Positions 54,805 to 63,372 of a stretch of DNA of 64,000 nucleotides are shown piece by piece (within the stretch, counting starts at the first letter, position 1; every line of letters starts with the position of its first letter). The position numbers and the translations under genes are program-made. Below the pieces are notes generated by a model. The model saw nothing but the letters and a program-made list of their open reading frames with translations. It searched no databases and was not told where the DNA came from. Source of the stretch: Solibacillus sp. FSL W7-1436 (GTDB lineage Bacteria > Bacillota > Bacilli > Bacillales_A > Planococcaceae); assembly GCF_038007305.1 (NCBI RefSeq), contig NZ_JBBOWV010000001.1, positions 3,462,501 to 3,526,500 on the forward strand, given 5' to 3'.

Positions 54805-55284
54805 TCACTTCAAATAGAGTTTCTCCAGCCTGTAATCCTCAATCAATTCGATATTTCTTCTATTATCAATATAGTTCTTTATTTGCTGTTGGATATTTGG
54901 AATCAGCAAGATTGAACCCAATTCTTCTACAGGAATCCATTTCACCGCCGTTTGATTAAGATCTGGATATTCAGGCAATTTCGGGACCGAGTGATTCTTT
55001 AAAGTACAGTCAAAAATTAGATGGAGTCCATGTTTTCCATTCACATCATAATCACCGGATTGCTTATGCGGAGGAAACTCATAAATTAATGCTAACGGTC
55101 CAACTTCAACATCTGCCGTAGTTTCTTCAAACACTTCTCTTGCAACCCCCTCCATTATTGTTTCACCGGGTTCCAATCCTCCGCCTGGTAAATTATAATG
55201 GATTCCATTATCATCATACTCCACTAAAAGTACTGAATTATTTTCGATGATCAGTCCAGTACACCGTATTCTTACATGTGACAT
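54805..55284 (-). CDS. NUDIX hydrolase
   Basis: The 159-residue protein has the NUDIX box GGLEPGETIMEGVAREVFEE, with Glu residues that bind metal. Such enzymes cleave nucleoside diphosphates linked to another group, for example 8-oxo-dGTP or ADP-ribose. The box is complete. The substrate is not readable. The ATG follows a GGCGGG-type site. Confidence 0.85.
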   Translation of the reverse strand: MSHVRIRCTGLIIENNSVLLVEYDDNGIHYNLPGGGLEPGETIMEGVAREVFEETTADVEVGPLALIYEFPPHKQSGDYDVNGKHGLHLIFDCTLKNHSVPKLPEYPDLNQTAVKWIPVEELGSILLIPNIQQQIKNYIDNRRNIELIEDYRLEKLYLK

Positions 55285-55431
55285 TTTCCCGCCTCATTTT
55301 CTTCTATTAGAATAAAATATTCGATAGCTTTTCCATTAGGTACATTTTTCTTGTTGAGTAACGATACCTTCTAAATTTTAACATAATTATCCAATTGAGT
55401 CTGATTTAATATCAATTCTTTAAATAGATTC

Positions 55432-55469
55432 AAAAAAATGAGCATGATTCTTGTTACAGAATCATGCTC
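55432..55469 (-). terminator. Terminator after the purine permease
   Basis: GAGCATGATTC and GAATCATGCTC pair perfectly around TTGTTACA, and a T-run follows on the minus strand. Confidence 0.85.
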
Positions 55470-55507
55470 TAGCTGAACTAACCTATTTCATTTATTTTGA
55501 AGCTCTT

Positions 55508-56803
55508 TTATACGATAAATGCAAAGTATAAAAGGAATAACAGGCAAAGCACATACATAATCGGATGTACTTCTTTAGCACGCTTTTGTGCGATCAGACA
55601 AATCGGATACAGCACAAAGCCTAACCCAATCCCGATAACCACACTAGAAGTCAGTGGCATCATAATAATTGTTAAAAATGCTGGAATAACGATTTCCAGC
55701 TTTGTCCAGTTAATTCGGCGGATTTCCATAGCCATCAATGCACCGACAATAATTAATGCGGCGGATGTTACTTCCACAGAAATAACGCTAACAAGTGGCG
55801 AGAAGAATAATGCAATGACGAAACATGCTGCAATAACGACTGATGTGAATCCGGTTTTTCCTCCAACGGCAATCCCGGCAGAAGATTCCACACTTGTTGC
55901 AGGTGTTGATGTACCTAATACAGCTCCAATTACACCGGCAGCTGAATCGGCAAGTAATCCTTTTCCGATATTCGGAATTTTATTGTCTTTCATCATACCT
56001 GCTTGGCTTGTCAGTCCAATTAAGGCACCTGCTGTATCAAAGAAAGCGACAATCAGGAACGTGAAAATTACTGTCAGGATTTCCGCTGTAAATATTTCAT
56101 CTAAATGACCGAACACAACACCAAATGTCGGTTCAAGGCTTGGGATACTACCAATGATTGAAGATGGTACTTCGATCTTACCGAACAGCATCCCTATAAT
56201 TGTCGTAATAACCATTGCGTAGAAAATACCACCGTTAATACCTTTTACTAACATAATGATCGTAAGGAAAATACCGAGAATGGCTAATAACGTCATTGGC
56301 GAAGTTAAATCGCCAATCGCCACAAATGTATCCGGATTACCAACGATAATACCACCGTTTTTCAATCCGACAAACGTGATGAAAAATCCAATACCAGAAG
56401 CGATTGCGAACTTTAAATCACTTGGGATAATATTAATAATTTTTTCACGGATTTTAAATAAACTTAATATCAAGAAGATGATGCCGGCAACAAAAACACC
56501 TGTTAAAGTGACTTGCCAATCAATCCCCATTCCGATACAAACTGTAAAAGTAAAGAAGGAGTTTAATCCCATACTCGGTGCAATCGCGATCGGGAAGTTC
56601 GCAAGTATACCCATTAGCAATGTGCCGATAATAGCAGTTAGCGCAGTTGCAGTGAATACAGCGCCATGATCCATGCCAGATTGACTTAGGATAATGGGAT
56701 TGACGATCAAAATATAAGCAATTGATAAGAAAGTCGTGATCCCGGCAAGTGTTTCCGTTTTATACGAAGTACCCCGTTCTGCAAATTTGAAAAAGTTTTT
56801 CAT
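55508..56803 (-). CDS. pbuG: Guanine/hypoxanthine permease, NCS2 family
   Basis: The 431-residue protein has about twelve to fourteen membrane segments and begins FKFAERGTSYKTETLAGITT, with FPIAIAPSMGLNSFFTF and GLTSQAGMMKDNKIPN, hallmarks of the AzgA/PbuG purine-permease branch. It imports guanine or hypoxanthine with protons. A guanine riboswitch in the leader confirms the purine role and should shut the gene down when guanine is plentiful. GGAGAT precedes the ATG. Confidence 0.92.
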   Translation of the reverse strand: MKNFFKFAERGTSYKTETLAGITTFLSIAYILIVNPIILSQSGMDHGAVFTATALTAIIGTLLMGILANFPIAIAPSMGLNSFFTFTVCIGMGIDWQVTLTGVFVAGIIFLILSLFKIREKIINIIPSDLKFAIASGIGFFITFVGLKNGGIIVGNPDTFVAIGDLTSPMTLLAILGIFLTIIMLVKGINGGIFYAMVITTIIGMLFGKIEVPSSIIGSIPSLEPTFGVVFGHLDEIFTAEILTVIFTFLIVAFFDTAGALIGLTSQAGMMKDNKIPNIGKGLLADSAAGVIGAVLGTSTPATSVESSAGIAVGGKTGFTSVVIAACFVIALFFSPLVSVISVEVTSAALIIVGALMAMEIRRINWTKLEIVIPAFLTIIMMPLTSSVVIGIGLGFVLYPICLIAQKRAKEVHPIMYVLCLLFLLYFAFIV

Positions 56804-56856
56804 GTTGTAATCTCCTAGTTGCTAGAATGTTAGCAATTAATTTATTATCCTAGAAT

Positions 56857-56889
56857 AAAAAAAGCTTTGACCACGAATGGCCAAAGCTT
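56857..56889 (-). terminator. Riboswitch expression-platform terminator before pbuG
   Basis: On the minus strand AAGCTTTGGCC and GGTCAAAGCTT pair, followed by seven T residues. It lies between the aptamer and the permease gene. Confidence 0.85.
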
Positions 56890-56928
56890 CTCTACAAAAT
56901 GGAATAAAAATAGAATTTATTTCCCATT

Positions 56929-56995
56929 CCTTGTAGTCAGCTATTATCGGTAGCTGGTAGAAACTTTCAAGCCATCTTCTTGAATTTATACAAGG
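56929..56995 (-). ncRNA. Guanine riboswitch (purine aptamer) controlling pbuG
   Basis: On the minus strand a P1 stem CCTTGTA/TACAAGG encloses the aptamer with core GTTTCTACC, a P3 arm AGCTACCG/TAATAGCT and the junction GACTAC. The pyrimidine that pairs with the ligand is a C (GACTAC rather than GATTAT), which marks the guanine/hypoxanthine class. The arrangement of aptamer, terminator and purine permease is the usual feedback circuit. The remaining sequence up to 57228 is AT-rich and holds no gene I can support. Confidence 0.9.
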
Positions 56996-57227
56996 TCTAT
57001 TAGATTTTCTAAAAACAATAGTAGAATAATATCAAGTTAAATTTAACTCGTCAATAGAATAAACAACAATATTTATTTATTTTATTAATACATAAATATT
57101 CAAAAAAGGGCAAAAAATCAGTACTCATATTAAACTTCTCAGTAAGACGATAATTTTATTCGTAATACCATGATTATGCATGAACTTAAATAAGTGAAGA
57201 ATTTAAGACGATTAAATCATTCAATTT

Positions 57228-57262
57228 AAAAAGACTCGATTCCAATTGAGGAAATCGAGCCT
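57228..57262 (-). terminator. Terminator after the LCP-fold gene
   Basis: On the minus strand GGCTCGATTTCC and GGAATCGAGTC pair, followed by a T-run. Confidence 0.75.
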
Positions 57263-57269
57263 CTCATAA

Positions 57270-58295
57270 CTATTTGAAGGTAGTTAACTCTTTTGAGACT
57301 GCCTTTAGAAACTCATTATCAAACCTGTAAATGTGTTTGCCTTCTGTATTACTTATTGTGATTGCATCATCGATCATTCCGCCGCTTAAGGATATTTGTT
57401 TGAAAGCTCTAATATCCTTATCTGACAACTGTATATCGCCTAATGATTTTGCTAATGATTCTTTTAACTTATTTGATGAAGTTTCATTTTCCGCTTTATC
57501 TATTACGGCTTCCATCAGCTTTAAAAGGTTCCCTTCATCAAGATTGTTCGGCTCTGTAGCGGCCATCATTAATGCTGCAATTCCTTCTCCAGTTAAATGA
57601 TTTGCGCCTTTCTTAAATTCCAATACAGCTTGAGTTATCCCTCTTACTGTAATATCATCCTGCAAATGATACTCTACCCCACCAATAGAATCAATAAGCG
57701 AAGAAAAACTCGTGAGTTCAATCACTGCATGATAATCAATCGGTATATCAAAAAGATTAGAGACAATTGTATTCACATTTTTAGCGCCACCATAATTATA
57801 TGCAAATAACAGTTTGTCGTTTAAAGTGGTCCCATCATTATTAACAGAGACAGGTACATATGTATCATAAGGAATCGATACTACTTTCACCATTTTTTTG
57901 TCTGTACTGTATGAAAGTAAAAGGTTGAGGTAAATTCGATCATCCATTTTTTCAGACTTAACCGTAATCAGAGTTGTTAACACTTTTGCCTCTTCTGTTC
58001 CTGTGGTGCCTGCAACTGTTGGATTCGTTTCTTTATTTAAACTAATGTTGCTTATTTCTTTATTAATCGTTCCAGGAAGCATTGACGGAAGGAATAAAAA
58101 TAAACAGAGACCAACAATTAATAAAGCAGTTGTAATCGGGATGGTCTTGCTGGATAGAATCAATGATTTTTTTTGGATTTTACTTTTCTGTAAGCTATGG
58201 ATTTTTTTGAATACTTCAGTCCGGTCCTCTTTCGTAAAATTCAATTCCTGATCTGAAATATCATTAAATTTCCCTCTGAATCGATTATCTTCCAT
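57270..58295 (-). CDS. LytR-CpsA-Psr-fold membrane protein, probable anti-sigma factor
   Basis: The 341-residue protein has a cytoplasmic N-terminal part of about 50 residues (FTKEDRTEVFKKIHSLQK), one membrane segment (about 52-72) and an outside LCP-like domain with VVSIPYDTYVPVS and AYNYGGAKNV. In normal LCP phosphotransferases the first motif reads SIPRDT; here the Arg is Tyr, and the upstream Asp-Arg motif is absent, so enzyme activity looks lost. Its start overlaps the stop of the sigma-factor gene by 11 bases, the usual sigma/anti-sigma arrangement. I infer that the cytoplasmic part holds the sigma factor. The pair is now split from its promoter by the IS21 insertion. Confidence 0.7.
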   Translation of the reverse strand: MEDNRFRGKFNDISDQELNFTKEDRTEVFKKIHSLQKSKIQKKSLILSSKTIPITTALLIVGLCLFLFLPSMLPGTINKEISNISLNKETNPTVAGTTGTEEAKVLTTLITVKSEKMDDRIYLNLLLSYSTDKKMVKVVSIPYDTYVPVSVNNDGTTLNDKLLFAYNYGGAKNVNTIVSNLFDIPIDYHAVIELTSFSSLIDSIGGVEYHLQDDITVRGITQAVLEFKKGANHLTGEGIAALMMAATEPNNLDEGNLLKLMEAVIDKAENETSSNKLKESLAKSLGDIQLSDKDIRAFKQISLSGGMIDDAITISNTEGKHIYRFDNEFLKAVSKELTTFK

Positions 58296-58365
58296 TAAGT
58301 TCCGCCTCCTTTATCATCGGCTCTAACCGTTGCTTCGCTCTTCTTAATCGAGTTTTCACAGTATT
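58285..58365 (-). pseudogene. ECF sigma-factor gene, 3' fragment behind the IS21 element
   Basis: Reads AATACTGTG at its start and encodes NTVKTRLRRAKQRLEPMIKE then AELNGR and a stop. NTVKTRLRRA is the recognition-helix end of sigma region 4. It joins the fragment at 60730-61181 in frame once the element and one GTATT duplication copy are removed. It overlaps the LCP gene start by 11 bases. Confidence 0.85.
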
Positions 58366-58436
58366 TGTATTTTGCAAGAGAAAAGTGCAGAGAATTGCAA
58401 CGAAAAATACAGAGTGTTGCCACCCGATTTTTTTCA

Positions 58437-59159
58437 CTATTTTCTCGACAATGCATTTGTTAAACGGAAGCTCTGGCCCGTGTAGGAAATAATGTGGGCG
58501 TGGTGAATCAAACGATCCACCAGAGCTGCCGTTAAACGTGAATCCGAGAAAATGCGGTTCCACTGACTAAATTCTAAATTTGAAGTGATAATTAAGCTCT
58601 TTTGTTCATAGAACTCTGAAATAATTTGAAACAGTAATTCTGCTCCTTCTTTGCCGAAAGGTAAATAACCCATTTCATCTAAAATCATTAAATCAACTTT
58701 CTCTAATTTACTTCTAAACTGCTTCAATTTCCCCGTATGTAGGGCGTGCTCTAGCTCCTCAACTAAATGCGATACACGATAAAAACGTACTTCAAATCCA
58801 TGCTCACAAGCCTTTCGGCCAAGGGCAGAAGCTAAATGTGTTTTACCTGTTCCAGGTGCGCCAACTAAAATGACATTCTCTTTTCTTCGAATAAAATCTA
58901 GCTGTTCTAACTCATCTTTCGTTAAATGGCTAGGAAAACAAATATCTTTATGCCACTGGTAGCTTTCTAGCGTTTTTGTATCAATGAAACGAGCTTGTTT
59001 CAAGTTACGTGCTATTTTTGCTTGTTCTCTGCCAAGCTGCTCTTTTAATAAAACTTGATACAGATATTCTTCCGGCTCAGTAAAAGGCACTTCTTTAATT
59101 GCTTCTGCTACATATGCTAATCTCAATTGCTTACAGAGTGTTAAAATATCTTCATTCAT
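58437..59159 (-). CDS. istB: IS21-family helper ATPase IstB
   Basis: The 240-residue protein has a Walker A motif GAPGTGKT near residue 98 and a Walker B LMILDEMGYLPFG, the DnaC-like AAA+ ATPase that assists IS21 transposition and target choice. Its start overlaps the end of istA by 8 bases, as is usual. The reading frame is intact. Confidence 0.93.
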   Translation of the reverse strand: MNEDILTLCKQLRLAYVAEAIKEVPFTEPEEYLYQVLLKEQLGREQAKIARNLKQARFIDTKTLESYQWHKDICFPSHLTKDELEQLDFIRRKENVILVGAPGTGKTHLASALGRKACEHGFEVRFYRVSHLVEELEHALHTGKLKQFRSKLEKVDLMILDEMGYLPFGKEGAELLFQIISEFYEQKSLIITSNLEFSQWNRIFSDSRLTAALVDRLIHHAHIISYTGQSFRLTNALSRK

Positions 59160-60573
59160 GATTTAACACCTCCGTCCCTTTTGGGGATAAGGCATCATAT
59201 TCTGTCCAATTAACACCGTAAGGATGTTCAGTTTCTTCAGCCTCACGGCCAATATAATTATAAAAATTTTGATCAATATCATTCATATCATGTGTAAGTA
59301 AAAGTGTCAGTAATTCATTAATCCGTTGTTTTCTTAACGCAAGTGAAGGAACTGTTAAATACTCTTTAATGCGCGTTGGCAGATAGATTGAGTAACGGGA
59401 ATGCCCTACAACACGTGGTTTTTTCAACCAATCTTTTAAGATTTCCTTCCATGGAATAAAACGACGTTTTCTCATATAAGGTCGGGCATCAGATAATAAA
59501 ATTTCTCCGTCATTTGTGATGACTTTATACGAATCCCAGTAGGTCACACAAGAAAGCTGGACGTAGTTTCTTGCTCTTGGCACATGAATCAAATGCCCAT
59601 CAAGTTTGAATTCATTATATTTATTAAACTTGATTAAAAACTGCTTAAATACCGGATACGGTTTTTCAGGTAATTTGATTAATTGCTTTTGCTCGCGCTT
59701 CCACAGTTCATCAATCATTACTTCTTTTTTATAATGAACTCGTTGACGATCCTTGATTAATTGTTGTTCTAATTGATTCGTTAAATCTTCAAGATCCTTT
59801 ATTACCGGAGGTAGGCTAAAGAAGTTATAACGAACATAACCTACTTTACCTTCCACATGACCTTTTTCATTTCCTTTTCGTGGGTTACATACTTGCACTT
59901 TGAACCCGTAATATTGTTGGAAATGTCGAAAGGCTTCTGTTAGTTGTGCCTCTGAATCGCCTTTTCTTACCTTTTTCACCGCAGGTGTTAAGTTATCAAT
60001 TCGAATGCTCAATGGGACACCACCAGCCTGTTTAAATAACACTTGAAGTCCGCCTAAAAAGCATTCTAAATTTTCACCCGGCATCGGTACCGCAAATGCT
60101 GTATTACTTGCTGGAAATGACATGACCAATGCGTGAACATCAAGTATTTCGCCATCTTGAACAGCTTCCATAATCCCGAAATCTACTTGAGCTTCTCCTT
60201 CTGGATGTTCTAAACGTTCATGACCTTTGTCTATTTCGTCTTCTTGTGCTGCTTTCCATTCTTGAATGAAATTACAAAGTGTTCTATAGGAACCTTTGAA
60301 GCCCTTCTTTACTAAATCTTCAAACATTTTCTTATTTGTACGGCGTAACTTTTTCTTAAGTTTTAAATCCTCTTCTAACCAATCAATTACGATTTCTCCC
60401 CATTCTTCGTCGTACATCATGCCCGTTTTCAAATGAGTTTTCTCTTGAGGCAATTGATCTCCATCGCCATATTTTTTGGCAGTGCGCCAATTCACTTGCA
60501 TTGTATTGGCAATTTCGGTAATAGATAGTCCTTTTTCATTTCGTAATGTTTTGATACAATTAACTTCAGACAT
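59152..60573 (-). CDS. istA: IS21-family transposase IstA
   Basis: The 473-residue transposase starts with a helix-turn-helix (MSEVNCIKTLRNEKGLSITE, WRTAKKYGDG) and has an RNaseH-fold catalytic core: the first Asp in EAQVDFG, the second Asp in IRIDNLTPAV and the Glu in GNEKGHVEGKVGYVR. All three DDE residues look present. The ATG at 60573 follows AAGGATG; a TTG three codons earlier is possible. Only this copy is seen in the window. Confidence 0.93.
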   Translation of the reverse strand: MSEVNCIKTLRNEKGLSITEIANTMQVNWRTAKKYGDGDQLPQEKTHLKTGMMYDEEWGEIVIDWLEEDLKLKKKLRRTNKKMFEDLVKKGFKGSYRTLCNFIQEWKAAQEDEIDKGHERLEHPEGEAQVDFGIMEAVQDGEILDVHALVMSFPASNTAFAVPMPGENLECFLGGLQVLFKQAGGVPLSIRIDNLTPAVKKVRKGDSEAQLTEAFRHFQQYYGFKVQVCNPRKGNEKGHVEGKVGYVRYNFFSLPPVIKDLEDLTNQLEQQLIKDRQRVHYKKEVMIDELWKREQKQLIKLPEKPYPVFKQFLIKFNKYNEFKLDGHLIHVPRARNYVQLSCVTYWDSYKVITNDGEILLSDARPYMRKRRFIPWKEILKDWLKKPRVVGHSRYSIYLPTRIKEYLTVPSLALRKQRINELLTLLLTHDMNDIDQNFYNYIGREAEETEHPYGVNWTEYDALSPKGTEVLNHE

Positions 60574-60729
60574 TGCTAGCATCCTTTCTTACCTCCACTT
60601 TTTGGATTCGACACCTAAAAGAGTAGAGGGACTTGGGGTGGCTGGCAAGTCTTTTTTTATGCACAAAAATAGTGCAGGACTCTGTACAAATTCTTTGCAC
60701 TAGTCTGCACTTTTATTTTGCAATAAACA

Positions 60730-61181
60730 GTATTTGCAGAGATACCTAAAACACCGGCAATTTCTTCTGTGTTTAATGAATTATAGTAGTAAAGATAAAC
60801 AACTTCCCGATAGATTTTGGGAAGCGACAAAATGATATCTTTTATTTCTTCATCCTTATATTTATCAATTACGGTTTTTTCTATTGATGGTAGTACAGCC
60901 TTGGTTGTTTCATTTATAAAACTTTTAACCTGCACCATTTTGTAATGCCAGCTTTTTAAATAATCTTTGCATTCATTGATTGTTATACGATAGAGCCATG
61001 TTTTGATCTGCGCTTCAAATCGATAGGATTCCAGATTGTTATAGCATTTAATAAACGTATTTTGAACAAGGTCCTTCGCAATTTCTTTATCTCTCACATA
61101 GGAAAATGCAAGCCGCACCAGTTCATTCCCGTATTCAATCATGATTTTTTCCAGTAAATAATCCTTCTCTTCATTGTCCAA
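60730..61181 (-). pseudogene. ECF sigma-factor gene, 5' fragment in front of the IS21 element
   Basis: Translation gives residues 1-151 of an ECF sigma factor, with region 2 (YGNELVRLAFSYVRDKEIAK, RIEAQIKTWLYRITINECKD-like residues) and region 4 beginning SLPKIYREVVYLYYYNSLN. It stops making sense after GISANT, where the IS21 element starts. Joining to 58285-58360 restores 175 residues plus a stop (528 bases, in frame). The start is TTG at 61181, 7 bases after AAGGAGGGC. As it stands, translation runs into IS sequence and ends after about 24 foreign residues. Confidence 0.9.
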
Positions 61182-61222
61182 TGTACTGCCCTCCTTACAA
61201 TTAAATTTCAATTCTGCTATTA

Positions 61223-61249
61223 GACGATTGTCAATCCAATACAGGTTCA
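61223..61249 (-). promoter_or_regulatory. ECF-type promoter of the interrupted sigma-factor operon
   Basis: On the minus strand TGAACC and CGTC are separated by 17 bases, matching the -35 TGAAC and -10 CGTC elements read by ECF sigma factors of Bacillus. It lies about 42 bases before the sigma start, so it fits autoregulation. Confidence 0.5.
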
Positions 61250-61303
61250 AATTCCCAAAAATATTTTATTATGTAAGTTCTCATACAAGTAAAATTGAAA
61301 TAG

Positions 61304-61350
61304 AAAAAAACCTGTTTCTTAGATTTTCGAGTAATCATAGATACAGGCTT
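61304..61350 (-). terminator. Possible terminator after the polysaccharide deacetylase
   Basis: On the minus strand GCCTGT and ACAGGT pair with additional interrupted matches, followed by a T-run. Confidence 0.5.
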
Positions 61351-61386
61351 CATATTATTCTGTTTCTTACTATGATGCTAAAGAGA

Positions 61387-62091
61387 TTATAGCGACTGAA
61401 GTTCATCCACTGTTACAAACCGATATTCTTCGTTCGTAAGCTCTTTTAAAATCGTTTCAACCACTTGCAATGTCCCGCCGGTTTGATCATACATGGGATG
61501 CAGCAAGATAATCGAGCCCGGTTGAATGTTTTCCATTACATAATTGATTTTTTCATCCACATTTGTATAATACGTTTCCGGATCCAACGACCACATAATC
61601 GTTTCCCTGTTGGTCTTATTTAAATAATACGGTAAGCCAACGAATTTTTTCCCGTAAGGCGGGCGAAAGTCAATTTCTCCCTCATACCCAATGCTTCGAA
61701 TCAGCTCATCCGTTTTTTCTATTTCCTCTTCAATAAAAGAAGGCGATTTTAAAACCATTCTTTTATGTGAATACGTGTGATTTCCAATTTGATGCCCTGC
61801 TTCAACTAATTTTATTGCTTCCTCAGGATGCTTTTCAATTTCATCTCCGATAAGGAAAAACGTAGCTTTCGCCTTGTATACATCCAACAAAGGCAAAAGC
61901 TGATCCACATTCTTTGACGGACCGTCATCAAAAGTTAAAGCGATAACCTTCTCCTTTGTTTCCGCCTGGTAGGTCAACCCTCCAAATAATTGAAATGTTC
62001 TCAGTTTCGTAACTTGGAACAGCCCTGCACATATAAGTGCGAGTAATAAAACCGCTATTATTAACTTCTTTTTCATCAGTGGTTCACTCAT
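61387..62091 (-). CDS. Polysaccharide deacetylase (NodB-type), membrane-anchored or secreted
   Basis: The 234-residue protein has one N-terminal hydrophobic segment (about 8-26) and a NodB domain: metal/catalytic VIALTFDDGPSKN, zinc-binding HQIGNHTYSHKRM, and RPPYGKK. These are the motifs of peptidoglycan or chitin-type N-acetyl deacetylases. It probably modifies wall glycan. An alternative ATG at 62076 has GAGTG ahead. It lies immediately upstream of the interrupted sigma locus and on the same strand, with a hairpin between. Confidence 0.88.
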   Translation of the reverse strand: MSEPLMKKKLIIAVLLLALICAGLFQVTKLRTFQLFGGLTYQAETKEKVIALTFDDGPSKNVDQLLPLLDVYKAKATFFLIGDEIEKHPEEAIKLVEAGHQIGNHTYSHKRMVLKSPSFIEEEIEKTDELIRSIGYEGEIDFRPPYGKKFVGLPYYLNKTNRETIMWSLDPETYYTNVDEKINYVMENIQPGSIILLHPMYDQTGGTLQVVETILKELTNEEYRFVTVDELQSL

Positions 62092-62137
62092 TAGTAAGCA
62101 TTAAGCGATAAATACGTTACTTTTGTAAAACAAACAC

Positions 62138-62563
62138 TTACTGCCATGCCAATAATCCAAAAAAGTCTGTCGAAAATACTGCGAGTAAAAATAGAGAGAT
62201 AACCACTAATTGTACTGCCGTAAAAATGTAGTCATTCTTGTTTGCCGCATATCTCTTCTCCATAACAATTCTGACTAGTTCCGTTACAATAATTAAGCCA
62301 AACAAAAGTATATATGGTTGCAGAAACCAGATGTGCTTTGAAGAATCTTGGCTAATGTTAATGAAGAAACCAAATAACATAACCACAATAAATGCTATTC
62401 TAATGGTCCAATCTATTTTTTTATGTTGTTTATTTACAAAGTGATTGGAGAAGATCTCTTTCTTCTCAACGTTTAGCCATTTTCTTAAAAACTTATTCAT
62501 AAAAAATAGTACAAGTCCAAAAATTGATGATATTAAAATTAAATTTGCAAAAAAATTATCCAT
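62138..62563 (-). CDS. DUF4181 family membrane protein
   Basis: The 141-residue protein has four membrane segments (about 6-22, 52-70, 80-96, 118-136) and the family-like stretch MEKRYAANKNDYIFTAVQL. I match it to DUF4181, whose function is unknown. A weak AGAGGT site precedes the ATG. Confidence 0.65.
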   Translation of the reverse strand: MDNFFANLILISSIFGLVLFFMNKFLRKWLNVEKKEIFSNHFVNKQHKKIDWTIRIAFIVVMLFGFFINISQDSSKHIWFLQPYILLFGLIIVTELVRIVMEKRYAANKNDYIFTAVQLVVISLFLLAVFSTDFFGLLAWQ

Positions 62564-62664
62564 GAACTTTCACCTCTAATTTCCACTTCACAATTGCGTA
62601 TTGAATAGTAACCTTTCCCTACCTTCTCTTTGTGTATTACAAGATGCTATATTAAATTTATCCC

Positions 62665-63237
62665 TTACCTCGAATTTATATAGTAAATGAGATGATCTTT
62701 CCACTCGTCAAATTCGTAAATAAATCCTTTTCTTATACATTCAAATTGCAGGCCGACACTTTCCGCTAACTTAATGGATGGGAAGTTATCCAGATTTATA
62801 TGTGCTTCGATCCGGTGATAATTCAGTTTATCAAAAGCTAGTGTAAGTGCAGCTTTTACAGCTTCCTTTCCATATCCTTGTAACCAAAATTGGTTGTGGA
62901 TCGTATAACCAAATCTTGCCCATTGAAATTCATCCCTCAACAATGTAGAAAAATCAACTGAACCAATATGCGCAAGATCCTCTTTTCGGAAAACCCCGAA
63001 TATATAAACTTTATCTTCTGAAGCAAGTCTTTGATGACGATCTACCAAATCTCCAAACCAATCTTTTGTACAAATGCTCATATCTATTTCACCTTCATCG
63101 TATTGATGTTGTGACGGCAATCTATTTTCAAATGCGGATAACCACGATGTGTAATCTTCTTTTTCAAGGGGTCTTATATCCGTTTGGGCTAGAGAAATAC
63201 AGCGAAAGCCGATATCTTCGGATTTAATTATTAGAAG
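62665..63237 (-). pseudogene. GNAT acetyltransferase gene without a start, joined to a foreign C-terminal tail
   Basis: The frame encodes a GNAT enzyme (IRPLEKEDYTSWLSAFENR at the front, then ARFGYTIHNQFWLQGYGKEA, the acetyl-CoA loop, and IEAHINLDNFPSIKLAESVG). It has no ATG/GTG/TTG before the conserved front; the first possible start, TTG at 63120, cuts off about 20 conserved residues. Upstream the same frame reads SEDIGFRCISLA and then a stop. That resembles the C-terminal tail of formylglycine-generating-enzyme-like proteins (GFRC ending). It appears that a deletion fused the end of one gene to the second codon region of the GNAT gene. Confidence 0.55.
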
Positions 63238-63372
63238 TTATGAGTAATTCATTAAGCATTTTCCCTTTGCCCTTAAAGAAATGGAAAATTTATGTTAAAA
63301 TTTTTACAGAATGAATTTTAGGGTATATAACAGTCATGTCAGTCGCGCAAAAACATAACAGGGGGTAATGAA

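Larger units (their letters stand above)
58366..60729 (-). mobile_element. IS21-family insertion sequence (2364 bases), complete
   Basis: The element begins TGTATTTTGCAAGAGAAAAG (plus strand) and ends with the reverse complement of TGTTTATTGCAAAATAAAAG, giving imperfect 26-base terminal inverted repeats with TGT...ACA ends. It carries istA and istB and is flanked by the 5-base duplication GTATT at 58361-58365 and 60730-60734. It lies inside an ECF sigma-factor gene. Both transposase genes look intact, so the copy may be active. Confidence 0.92.

Noticed and set aside
58285-58563. 92-codon frame spanning the IS21 end and the sigma-factor 3' end
   Set aside because: It is an artefact of the insertion: the first half is IS sequence in a shadow frame of istB and the second half is the sigma-factor tail.
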